Position numbers and translations under genes: made by a program
The notes under the pieces: generated by a model
Database searches by the model: none
Told to the model about the DNA's origin: nothing
The model's input: only the letters and a program-made list of their open reading frames with translations
In this document: positions 54,993 through 62,304 of the stretch, piece by piece
Numbering within the stretch: position 1 is the stretch's first letter
Layout of the letters: each line of letters begins with the position of its first letter
From: Thauera sp. K11
Lineage (GTDB): Bacteria; Pseudomonadota; Gammaproteobacteria; Burkholderiales; Rhodocyclaceae
Assembly (NCBI RefSeq): GCF_002354895.1
Contig: NZ_CP023439.1
Location: 3,968,001 to 4,032,000 of the forward strand
DNA length: 64,000 nucleotides
Direction of reading: 5' to 3'

Positions 54993-56942
54993 CTACTGCT
55001 TCTTCGCGCCGAAGATGCCGGCGATCGTCTTGTTACCGGCGAACAGATGCACCGTTCCACCTATTTCCTTCCCCGCGTTCCCGTAGAACCTTCCTATCAC
55101 GTTGCCGAAGACATCCGTGCCGTCAAGTGACCTGAGCGAGTCACCATGAAACCGGTTGCCAGCAATGGCTCCAGCGCTGCTGGGCAATTGTGTGGTTATC
55201 AGATTTGAACCGTCCCCGCGCCTGAACGTGAAGCCACCGCCAATTTTCATCGTATTGAAATTTGCAGTCAGGTTCACCGTTCCGCCCAGATCGTTATGGC
55301 CAACCCCGGCCTCGACGTATTGCCCGATGATCTGTCCGCTGTAGCTGGCCTGCCCGGATTTCGGCATTTCACTCGGCATCGTTGCCCGACCCACGATGAA
55401 ATGGCCGAAAGTCAGCTTCATCTGATGGTCGGGTTCACTATATGACAGGTTCCCCGACCAGGCTCCCCAAGACATGTAATCGAATTGCGATGCAGAAGCG
55501 GCATGATCTAGCCGGATCGCCGTCCGCCCGTAATGCGGCGACGGCAGGACTTCGGCAGCAGGGTGCTTCATTGTCGCATTCTCGATTTCAATGGGCATGT
55601 TGACCACATCCCGACGCCTGGGCGCTTCGTGGTAGGCGACGGAAAACCCGTCGAACCCGGTTACGGTACCTGGGTTGGTCGAGGTGCCGGAAAGCGTATT
55701 CTCGATCCTGCGAACATCATCCGCCGATTTTTTTGATGCGCTGTCCTGGCTGACAGCAGGAGAAACAGGCTGGCTAGAGGTGGCAGGTTTGGCGGGAACC
55801 AGGCTCCAACTGGCAAGGCTGATCTTTTCCAGGCTCTCCGTCATGGTCGACAGCTTTTCCACGGATTGCTCCATCCTGGCGATGAGCGCATTTATTTCCG
55901 CCTCCTGCCTCTGGAGCTCCTGCATCGTGCTGTTGTAGTCGTTGATGGCGCTGTATGCAGCGGCAAGTTTCGATGAGTTTGCCGACAACACATCGAGATT
56001 AAAACCATCCATCAGCTTTCGAGCAAAAGCCATTGACTCCTCATGGCTGGCGACCGCCACATCGCCATCGAACATGCGATTTTCAGGTTTTTCAGCGGAG
56101 AGCTTCTCAAACAGCTCGATTCCATGCTTTAGCTGTATGCGATGAATTTGCTGAGTATCAAGTGCAACACCATTCTTGGCCTCGAACTCTATCTCCGCCC
56201 GGACTTCGGTAATGGCATTTACTGCAAGGAGACGAAATCTGTCCGCTTCCTCCAGGGACCACTTTCGTCCTATGCTCAAACCCTGGTCCAACGAATCCGA
56301 AATCAAATCCACCCCTAGATCTGTCACACTGATGAGCAGCCCATACCCTGGAATATACGATGTACCAGCCACCACGAGATTCTTGACAATCGTCATGTTA
56401 TCCACGAGAGTCTTTCGAGATTGGCCGTAGTCCTTGATATCAACGTAGACACTGGCAATATCGGCAGCCGCACCAAGCCCCTTCCCCCACTTTGCAAATT
56501 TTTCGGATGAGGATATCGCCTTGTCCAGGCTGCTATTCAATTCGTTCAAATTCCGGAGGGCGCCTCTCATTTCATCGCTATTTCTCTTGACCGCATCCGG
56601 GATCAGCGAAACCAGAGACTTGAGTTGTGGATCATTCGATTGCTGAAAGAGTTTTCTCTGTTTTTGATCCAGTTCCTTTACAGTCTTCTCCTGTGCCCTG
56701 ATGGCATCCTGCAATTTGATCGCGTCAGCAGAATATGATTCTGCAGCTATTTTCACGCCTTCGCTTAGCGTTTTGACCTGTGCGGCAACTGCAGAGTCAT
56801 AATCCTTGTTACCTGCCTTGAATTCCGCTTTTGCACCAGAAACGGAAATATCCCCTACTGCCCCTGACGGCGCGCTGTTGGCGTTGTTGGCGACGCCGTG
56901 CAGACCGACAAGAACCATTGCCGCGATTTTGCTGAGTTTCAT
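54993..56942 (-). CDS. Slam-dependent secreted cargo: helical N-terminus with TbpB-like C-terminal barrel
   Basis: A 649-residue exported protein. The signal peptide MKLSKIAAMVLVGLHGVANNANS has no lipobox Cys, so the product should be soluble. Residues about 60-150 and 320-375 are coiled coil. Between them lies a Gly-rich hydrophobic stretch (about 150-225, WGKGLGAAADIASVYVDI and VVAGTSYIPGYGLLISVTDL). A Ser/Pro/Ala linker (380-425) leads to a C-terminal domain (430-649). That domain carries the strand pattern of TbpB/Slam-substrate barrels: GQASYSGQIIGQY, GGTVNLTANFNTMKIGGGF and the terminal VIGRFYGNAGKEIGGTVHLF ending IAGIFGAKK. It begins 15 bases after the Slam stop. The helical N-terminus differs from known haemophore cargos. 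Confidence 0.87.
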   Translation of the reverse strand: MKLSKIAAMVLVGLHGVANNANSAPSGAVGDISVSGAKAEFKAGNKDYDSAVAAQVKTLSEGVKIAAESYSADAIKLQDAIRAQEKTVKELDQKQRKLFQQSNDPQLKSLVSLIPDAVKRNSDEMRGALRNLNELNSSLDKAISSSEKFAKWGKGLGAAADIASVYVDIKDYGQSRKTLVDNMTIVKNLVVAGTSYIPGYGLLISVTDLGVDLISDSLDQGLSIGRKWSLEEADRFRLLAVNAITEVRAEIEFEAKNGVALDTQQIHRIQLKHGIELFEKLSAEKPENRMFDGDVAVASHEESMAFARKLMDGFNLDVLSANSSKLAAAYSAINDYNSTMQELQRQEAEINALIARMEQSVEKLSTMTESLEKISLASWSLVPAKPATSSQPVSPAVSQDSASKKSADDVRRIENTLSGTSTNPGTVTGFDGFSVAYHEAPRRRDVVNMPIEIENATMKHPAAEVLPSPHYGRTAIRLDHAASASQFDYMSWGAWSGNLSYSEPDHQMKLTFGHFIVGRATMPSEMPKSGQASYSGQIIGQYVEAGVGHNDLGGTVNLTANFNTMKIGGGFTFRRGDGSNLITTQLPSSAGAIAGNRFHGDSLRSLDGTDVFGNVIGRFYGNAGKEIGGTVHLFAGNKTIAGIFGAKKQ

Positions 56943-56957
56943 TTCATTCCCTCGATT

Positions 56958-58271
56958 TCAAAAGTGCCTGGCCAGCGAAACCATCGTCTGCTGTCGCTTG
57001 TAGCGATACATCCCGATATTCGAGCGATTGTCGGACGCCGTGAATGAAAGCGTCAGATTGCTGTTCCACGGGGCGATCAGGTAGTTCAGGCTGGCGCTCA
57101 GATCGGTGCGGCGGTCCACCCGGCCTTTCTGCCAGGCCGCCTCGAAACCGCTGTAATCGGTGTGGCTGAAAGCCGGTGAAACATGCAGATTCAGGTGTTT
57201 GTCGAAAGCCTTGAAGTAACCGAACTCGACGCCCCGGGAGCGGTTGCCGTAGGTTTCCAGGCCGGCTTTCTCCCGGCCGGCATAGCCGCCGACGCTGACA
57301 TGGCTGCTCGCATCCAACGCATAGCGCAACGAAGGGCTGAACGTCACCACGTCGCCGTTACGCGGGCTGTTGTCCTTGTAGCGCCGGTCCTGCCAGGCCA
57401 GACTGCCTTGCAGCAACAGCCGCGGAGAAACCTGGTAGGCGATCTGCGGCGCCAGCCCTTGGCCGATGGAGTAATAACGCTGCGAATGGCCGAAGCGGAT
57501 GACATTGAAAATGTAGGGCAGGGAAAACGACCAGGCATCCTTCGACCAGCCCAGCCCCACCGACAGGGACAGGTTCAGCGTGTCGAAGCCGTTGAGCCGC
57601 CGGTAGTCGGTGTAGTTCAGGTGCAAACCCGCCTGCACGGCAAGATCGTCCCGCAAGGCATGGGTATAGCCGGCGCCGAGTTTGTACAGATGGGCCCAGT
57701 CATGATTGCCCTTGGCGTCCCGATCGAGCGTAAACGGCAGGTCGTAGATCAGGATGTTGTCGATGTCCGGCCCTTGGTTGGCATTGCTGTCGTAGAGCAG
57801 GCCGACGCCGGCATAGGCGCTCCATGCCTTTGCGCCCCCGGATTCGATGAAAGCCAGGAAAGCCTCGATGTTTTCCCCAACCCTGGCCGGCGGATTGCTG
57901 GCCTTGACGTCGAGCAGAAGCTGCCTGGCTTTTTCCGGGCGACCGCTGCGGTAATGGATCTCGGCCAGTTCGAGCTTGACGCGGGAAGCCGCCGGCTCGC
58001 GCTGGAGCAATTCGGTCAGGTATCTCTCGCTCGCCGCCCAGTCACCGAGTTGCTTTGCCGACAGCGCCAGAAGAAACAGTGTTTGATTGTCGTGGTTCCC
58101 GGAACGATGGACTGGCAGCAGCAGGGACTGGGCCTGCACCGGCTGCCCGTTCTGCAGCGCCTCCCGCGCTGTGGACAGGATGTCGCTTTTGGAAGCGGAA
58201 ACCGCTTGCGCACTCGACCAGACGAGCAGGCCGGAGGCAAATAGGCGGACAAGTCGGAAGGCTGCGTTCAC
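56958..58271 (-). CDS. Slam (surface lipoprotein assembly modulator / DUF560) outer-membrane translocon, type XI secretion
   Basis: A 437-residue outer-membrane protein. The GTG start at 58271 has GGGGAGG seven bases upstream and gives signal peptide LVRLFASGLLVWSSAQAVSA. Residues about 28-140 are TPR-like (LSAKQLGDWAASERYLTELL, ELAEIHYRSGRPEKARQLLL). From about 150 an amphipathic barrel follows (WSAYAGVGLLYDSNANQGPD, VQAGLHLNYTDYRRLNG, VSVGGYAGREKAGLETYGN) ending in Phe (MVSLARHF). This two-part layout is that of Slam, which moves TbpB-like proteins to the cell surface. The cargo gene follows by 15 bases. Translation is linked by a GTGA overlap to a short upstream frame fed by a phase-variable leader. 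Confidence 0.9.
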   Translation of the reverse strand: MNAAFRLVRLFASGLLVWSSAQAVSASKSDILSTAREALQNGQPVQAQSLLLPVHRSGNHDNQTLFLLALSAKQLGDWAASERYLTELLQREPAASRVKLELAEIHYRSGRPEKARQLLLDVKASNPPARVGENIEAFLAFIESGGAKAWSAYAGVGLLYDSNANQGPDIDNILIYDLPFTLDRDAKGNHDWAHLYKLGAGYTHALRDDLAVQAGLHLNYTDYRRLNGFDTLNLSLSVGLGWSKDAWSFSLPYIFNVIRFGHSQRYYSIGQGLAPQIAYQVSPRLLLQGSLAWQDRRYKDNSPRNGDVVTFSPSLRYALDASSHVSVGGYAGREKAGLETYGNRSRGVEFGYFKAFDKHLNLHVSPAFSHTDYSGFEAAWQKGRVDRRTDLSASLNYLIAPWNSNLTLSFTASDNRSNIGMYRYKRQQTMVSLARHF

Positions 58272-58335
58272 GGCATCACCTCCCCGAAGGCAAATGACCT
58301 CCAGACGGCACCCGTGAGCGGCGCCGCGAGCGCCA

Positions 58336-58428
58336 TCAGCTTGATGACGTGCCTATGCTGACTGACTGACTGACTGACTGACTGACTGACTGACTGACTG
58401 ACTGACTGACTGACTGACTGACTTTCAA
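58336..58428 (-). CDS. phase-variable leader peptide containing the CTGA tract (30 codons in this phase)
   Basis: TTG at 58428-58426 has AAGGAG seven bases upstream. The frame reads MKVSQSVSQ and so on through the tetranucleotide tract, then SIGTSSS and TGA (58338-58336). That TGA overlaps an ATG (58336-58334, TGATG) opening a 22-codon frame (MALAAPLTGAV... EVMP), whose TGA in turn overlaps the slam GTG (GTGA at 58271-58268). With one repeat more (or two fewer) the leader would read straight through in this second frame up to slam. With one fewer it would stop at TAG just after the tract. I infer a translational coupling switch. Confidence 0.6.
   Translation of the reverse strand: MKVSQSVSQSVSQSVSQSVSQSVSIGTSSS
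58358..58423. repeat. tetranucleotide tandem repeat (CTGA x 16.5), phase-variation candidate
   Basis: Sixty-six bases of uninterrupted CTGA units, 87 to 152 bases upstream of the slam GTG. On the minus (coding) strand it reads as repeated Val-Ser-Gln-Ser codons inside a translated leader. Pure tetranucleotide tracts of this length are prone to slipped-strand mispairing and are the hallmark of contingency loci in Haemophilus and Neisseria. Confidence 0.95.
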
Positions 58429-59089
58429 AATTATGCTCCTTGTATCAATGCAACGCAAGTAAGTGCTTGAAGAAAATGCGATATAAATTACTTCGCCGCC
58501 CTTTTTCCATTGCTTTGCGCCATTCCTGGGAAACCCACGGATACGACGCCGCAAGAGTGGATGGCACGCCATCCTCGACACCGTTAATCCGAATGTCGTA
58601 TCGCGTGGATGGCGAAGGAATTTTCAAGCCAGTTGGATCGGTCGTTCTTTGCAGGACGATCAGATATCTTTGATCGCTGGCACGAAAGCGGATTTTTTTG
58701 CGGGAATGACGTTCGCGGATGGCGGACGGAAAGGTGTCGCGGTACCGGGCGGCGAGTCGGGGAGACGACGAGGGCGTTTTCCACCAGGCCCGGGGATCAG
58801 GACCATGCGGCGTGGATTGCCCGGGGTCGGGAGGCTTCCGGGCGCGACCGGTCAGGGCGCGCAGATGACGCCGTCGCGGCCGGGCAAGCCTTGGCAGAAT
58901 GGCAGCGACGAGAATTTCAACGGCAAATTCCGTGATGAGTGCCTATCCACGGAATACTTCCGCAACCGCCTCGAGGCGCGCGTCGTCATCGAGCAGCGGC
59001 GCCGTCACCACGACGAGGTGCAGTCGCATTCCGCGCTGGGCTACCTGCCCCGGCGCAGTACATTCAGAACCCGTCAGGCAACGACCACG
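58429..59089. other. 661-bp region: slam-side promoter area and IS remnant
   Basis: The first 80 bases (minus strand upstream of the leader) are AT-rich and probably hold the leader-slam promoter, but no strong -35/-10 is clear. The stretch from about 58870 to 59075 is an IS3 transposase remnant on the plus strand. The middle part (58510-58860) shows open frames but no recognisable protein. Confidence 0.5.
58870..59075 (+). pseudogene. IS3-family transposase C-terminal remnant
   Basis: The plus-strand frame through 58880 encodes PGKPWQNGSDENFNGKFRDE, then CLSTEYFRNRLEARVVIEQR and HSALGYLPRRS. This is the C-terminal part of an IS3-type OrfB integrase core, including its last catalytic Glu region. 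There is no N-terminal part, no intact frame and no visible IS ends. It marks past transposition at the boundary of the low-GC Slam locus. Confidence 0.85.
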
Positions 59090-59509
59090 CTACCGCGGCC
59101 CGGCCATCGCCTCGGTCCGTGCCAGCGCCGGCTGACCGGGCGCCATGTGCCGTGGCGGGACGTCGTCCGGCCGTGCGGCGTCATCGTGCCATTCGGCGCG
59201 CAGCGCGAGCGTGTGGCCGTCGATGATGGCGCCGCCCCGTTCGCCCCAGACGATGATCCGCCCCTTGCCGGCGTCCAGCGCCATCGCGGCCGGACGCAAT
59301 CCGGCCGGCAGCCGGGTGGTGCCGAGCGGGGCGATGCCGTTGCGGATCGAGTACGCCTCGATGCGGCCCGGCTCGCCGGTGACGCGATATACGACGGCCC
59401 GCTCCGGCCACAGCAGCTCGATACGGCCAGCCGGCGCCGCCTGGCCGCAGGCTGCGAGCGATGCCAGGCAGAATGTGGCGAGAAGCGGCGAAAGCAGGCG
59501 GGCGGACAT
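59090..59509 (-). CDS. small putative lipoprotein of unknown function
   Basis: A 139-residue protein. The start at 59509 has AAGGAG upstream and gives MSARLLSPLLATFCLASLAACGQ, a lipoprotein signal with lipobox LAAC. The body has beta-strand-like repeats (IELLWPERAVVYRVTGEPG, IEAYSIRNGIAPLG, MALDAGKGRIIVWGERGGAI, DGHTLALRAEW) that could be part of a propeller-like fold. The C-terminus runs into the IS3 remnant border, so it may be truncated. It is divergent from the MocR-type regulator, which could control it. Confidence 0.6.
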   Translation of the reverse strand: MSARLLSPLLATFCLASLAACGQAAPAGRIELLWPERAVVYRVTGEPGRIEAYSIRNGIAPLGTTRLPAGLRPAAMALDAGKGRIIVWGERGGAIIDGHTLALRAEWHDDAARPDDVPPRHMAPGQPALARTEAMAGPR

Positions 59510-59605
59510 GTCTGTCTCCTTGACGGTCGGGAAGCATGGATCAAACAATACCGAACACTTTTACGAATTGAACGGACACCTCCGGTGACGGCGCGCTGAA
59601 GCGTA

Positions 59606-59618
59606 CCGGTCGAACCGG
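59606..59618. promoter_or_regulatory. CCGGT-CGA-ACCGG dyad, possible MocR operator
   Basis: The dyad lies 45 bases upstream of the GTG of the MocR-type gene within the divergent promoter region. ACCGG also occurs as a direct repeat there (59605-59609 and 59614-59618). MocR proteins often bind repeats near their own gene; this is suggestive only. Confidence 0.3.
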
Positions 59619-59662
59619 CAGTACAGGCCGGCCCGCAGCGGCCCTTTCGACAGGAGCAAGAC

Positions 59663-61066
59663 GTGCAGCTCGTGAGTCTCGACGAATCCCTCTCCACCCC
59701 GCTGGTGGAGCAGATCGTGAATGCCGTGCGCGGCCAGATCGACGATCGCATCCTGCGCCCCGGCATGCGCCTGCCGCCGATCCGCAAGCTGGCCGAAAGC
59801 CACGGCGTGAGCCGGTTCACCGTCGTCGAGGCATATGACAGGCTGGTCGCGCTGGGCTATCTGCGTTCGATGCGCGGCTCGGGCTTCTACGTCGCGGCGC
59901 GGCGCGAAGCGGGGGTACCCGCCGCGCCGGCGGACGTGGACCGGGCGGTGGATGTCGCCTGGCTGCTGCGCCAGGCTCTCGACGACCGGCCGGGGCAGAT
60001 CAAGGCGAGCGCCGGCTGGCTACCGTCCGACTGGCTGGACGAGGAGGGGCTCAGGCGCCATCTGCGCACGCTGTCGCGCCGGCCGGACGCGCGCCTGGCC
60101 ACCTATGGCCCGGTGCCGGGCTATCTGCCGCTGCGCCAGCAGTTGCAGATCCGCCTGGCGGAATCCGGTATCGGCGCCGACACGCAGCAGATCGTGCTGA
60201 CCGAGGGCGCGAGCCGGGCGCTGGACATCATCGCGCGCCGGCTGGTACGCCCGGGCGACGTGGTCTTCGTCGATGACCCCGGCTACTTCAACTTCTTCGG
60301 CAACCTGCGCCTGCTCGGCGCGACGCTGGTGGGCGTGCCGCGCGGGGTGGACGGCCCCGACGCCACCGCGCTCGAAGCCTTGCTGGAACATCACACGCCG
60401 ACCGTGTTCTTCACCCATTCGGTGCTGCACAACCCGACCGGCGGCAGCCTGGCGCCCGCGGTCGCGTTCCGCATCCTGCAGCTTGCCGAGCGGCACGGCT
60501 TTTTGATCATTGAGGACGACACCTACGCGGACTTCAACTCCCAGCCGCCGACGCGCCTGGCCAATCTCGACCAGTTGAACCGGGTGATCTTCGTCGGCAG
60601 CTTTTCCAAGACGCTGTCGGGCAGCCTGCGCGTGGGCTTCCTGGCCGCCCGCCCCGACCTGGCGATGGAGTTCGCCGACGTGAAGGCGCTGACCGGCGTG
60701 TGCTCGGGCGAATTCGACGAGCAACTGGTCTATCAGATGCTCACCGACGGCCACTACCGCAAGTACATCGAGCGCCTGCAGACGCGGCTGGCAAGGGCGC
60801 GCGAGACCTGCCTGCGGATGCTCGAACGCGTCGGCATGGAGGTGTACCTGGAGCCCAGGGCCGGCGTATTCCTGTGGGCCCGCCCCCCCGGCATCGAAGA
60901 CGCCGCCTCCGTGGCGTCGAAAGCGGCGGAGCGGGGCATCATGCTCGCGCCGGGCAAGGTGTTCCGCCCGCAGATGCAGCCCAGCCCTTGGATCCGCTTC
61001 AACGTCGCGTTCTCCGCCGCACCGGAGGTGGAACGCCTGCTGGCGGAAACACTGGATCACGGCTGA
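59663..61066 (+). CDS. MocR-type regulator: GntR helix-turn-helix fused to PLP aminotransferase-like domain
   Basis: A 467-residue protein starting at the GTG after CAGGAGC. Residues 1-75 are a GntR winged helix-turn-helix (IDDRILRPGMRLPPIRKLAE, SHGVSRFTVVEAYDRLVALG, GSGFYVA). Residues about 115-467 are an aminotransferase class I domain (YGPVPGYLPLRQQLQIRL, VFVDDPGYFNFFG, HNPTGGSL, IIEDDTYADF). The PLP lysine is in FVGSFSKTLSGSLRVGF. MocR regulators sense PLP and amino compounds and control vitamin B6, GABA or taurine-type pathways; the target here is unknown. An aminotransferase role is less likely given the N-terminal domain. Confidence 0.92.
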   Translation: MQLVSLDESLSTPLVEQIVNAVRGQIDDRILRPGMRLPPIRKLAESHGVSRFTVVEAYDRLVALGYLRSMRGSGFYVAARREAGVPAAPADVDRAVDVAWLLRQALDDRPGQIKASAGWLPSDWLDEEGLRRHLRTLSRRPDARLATYGPVPGYLPLRQQLQIRLAESGIGADTQQIVLTEGASRALDIIARRLVRPGDVVFVDDPGYFNFFGNLRLLGATLVGVPRGVDGPDATALEALLEHHTPTVFFTHSVLHNPTGGSLAPAVAFRILQLAERHGFLIIEDDTYADFNSQPPTRLANLDQLNRVIFVGSFSKTLSGSLRVGFLAARPDLAMEFADVKALTGVCSGEFDEQLVYQMLTDGHYRKYIERLQTRLARARETCLRMLERVGMEVYLEPRAGVFLWARPPGIEDAASVASKAAERGIMLAPGKVFRPQMQPSPWIRFNVAFSAAPEVERLLAETLDHG

Positions 61067-61165
61067 GGCGCAACGTCACGTCCGGATGGCTGCACCGCCA
61101 CGACGGGTCCAGACTGCGGCGCGGCATGATGCATCCGCGGGCGGCGATCGTCTATCATCCGATCC

Positions 61166-61600
61166 ATGGCGCGCGCGCAAGTCTTCATCTCGTATTCGGG
61201 GCACGATGCATTCGAGGCCAATCTGCTGCAATACGCGATCGAGACGATGCTGGCGGCCGAGGGTGTCACGGCGTGGGCCTATCAGCGCGACCAAGCGCGT
61301 TCCGAAAAGGACATCGCGGCGGCGCTGAAGCAAAACGTGCGTGAATCCATCGCCACCATCTTCCTGGTCTCGCCAGCGACACTGGAAGGTGGTGCGGCGC
61401 AGTGGATGGAACTGGCTTACGCGGATGCGTTCGAAGTGAAGACTTTCATCCTTCTGCATCATCTCGAATACCGCGAACTGCGGGCGCGCGAGCACGGCGT
61501 ACCGCCGCTGCTGATTGCGAGCCAGTGCAACGCGGCGCTCGAATGGAAGAACATCGTCGGAGACATCCGGAGCCTCGTACGCGGAGTCCACCACCCATGA
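61166..61600 (+). CDS. TIR-domain protein 1
   Basis: A 144-residue protein that is little more than a TIR domain: AQVFISYSGHDAFEANLLQY (box 1), VTAWAYQRDQARSEKDIAAA, SIATIFLVSPATL, and AAQWMELAYADAFEVKTFIL with putative catalytic Glu82. Bacterial TIR domains cleave NAD+ or make cyclic-ADP-ribose signals in anti-phage defence. The tryptophan lies two residues closer to the Glu than in TIR protein 2. No ribosome site precedes the ATG; TATCAT at 61153-61158 would place a start at or next to the ATG, so the mRNA may be leaderless. Its stop overlaps the second TIR gene (ATGA). Confidence 0.88.
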   Translation: MARAQVFISYSGHDAFEANLLQYAIETMLAAEGVTAWAYQRDQARSEKDIAAALKQNVRESIATIFLVSPATLEGGAAQWMELAYADAFEVKTFILLHHLEYRELRAREHGVPPLLIASQCNAALEWKNIVGDIRSLVRGVHHP

Positions 61601-61989
61601 GCGAAAAGGTCTTTTTGTCGTACGCCGTCCAGGACAGCGAACTGGCCCGGTCGCTGGCGAGGCAGCTCGCCGACGCCGGCGCCGAGGTCGATGTCTTCGA
61701 CCTGAAGTCGAGCGTCACTCCCGACGACGACGTCCGCAGCGCGATCAAGGCGGCGATGGACGCCGCCAGCACGGTCGTCATCCTGGCCTCGCCGCACGGC
61801 GAGAATTCGCAGTGGGTGAACTACGAGGCCGGGCTGGCCGACGCGCTCGGCAAGAACCTCGTGCTGGTTGCCATGCCGGGCAAGGCACGCTCGCTGCTGG
61901 TCGACCGCCTCGCCGGCAGCGCCAGGGTCTTCGAGGTGGACCAGCGTGGACGGCTGCCGCAGTCCTTCTGCGGCGCGCTCTCGGGCTGA
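61597..61989 (+). CDS. TIR-domain protein 2
   Basis: A 130-residue stand-alone TIR domain: EKVFLSYAVQDSELARSLAR (box 1), ADAGAEVDVFDLKSSVTPDD, DAASTVVILASPHGENSQW, and WVNYEAGLADALGKNLVLV with the catalytic Glu77 in the expected W-x-x-x-E context. It is translationally coupled to TIR protein 1 by a four-base overlap. There is no sensor, helicase or SLOG/SAVED partner next to the pair, unlike Thoeris or CBASS systems. The two may form a hetero-assembly in which one has a regulatory role. Confidence 0.9.
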   Translation: MSEKVFLSYAVQDSELARSLARQLADAGAEVDVFDLKSSVTPDDDVRSAIKAAMDAASTVVILASPHGENSQWVNYEAGLADALGKNLVLVAMPGKARSLLVDRLAGSARVFEVDQRGRLPQSFCGALSG

Positions 61990-62059
61990 ACGGGCGCCCG
62001 CGGCGCATCCCCGCCGCCGCATCCCCCAACCAGGCCGAAGCGCAAGAGTGCCCCAATCC

Positions 62060-62165
62060 GGTCTGGCGGCGGGGGATGCGCTCCGCGTCCTGCGCAACTC
62101 GACCTCGCTGCCGCTCGGGACTCGGACAGTGCTCGTCCGCTCCACGCATCCCCCGCCGCCAGACC
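62060..62165 (-). repeat. dispersed palindrome-ended repeat, copy C (106 bp, inverted)
   Basis: In reverse complement this matches copies A and B almost base for base, with perfect 20-bp inverted ends and a one-base insertion in the middle. Flanks also match (rightwards in reverse: GGATTGGGGCACTC). It lies in the 315-base gap between TIR protein 2 and the ABC binding-protein gene; the rest of that gap shows only the ribosome site GAGGAG at its end and no gene. Confidence 0.9.
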
Positions 62166-62304
62166 TGCCGCGTCGCCTCATCCCGACGCCGAAATGCTGC
62201 CGTTTGCCGACCCGCCGCGAGCAGGTAGACTGCGAGCCTGAAATCCGCGTGGCGCGGCCAGAATCCGTGCCACGCATTCGCGTCCGCCAACCGAGGAGTC
62301 GCCC

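Noticed and set aside
58358..58423. CRISPR-like repeat
   Set aside because: It is a pure 4-base tandem repeat without spacers.
58336..58581. 81-residue minus-strand protein reading through the CTGA tract from an upstream ATG
   Set aside because: The upstream part has no ribosome site and no family, while AAGGAG lies exactly before the TTG at 58428. The shorter leader is preferred.
58649..59599. Intact transposase gene
   Set aside because: Only the C-terminal IS3-type segment (about 58870-59075) is recognisable; the flanking parts of this open frame are unrelated and its end lies antisense to the small lipoprotein gene.
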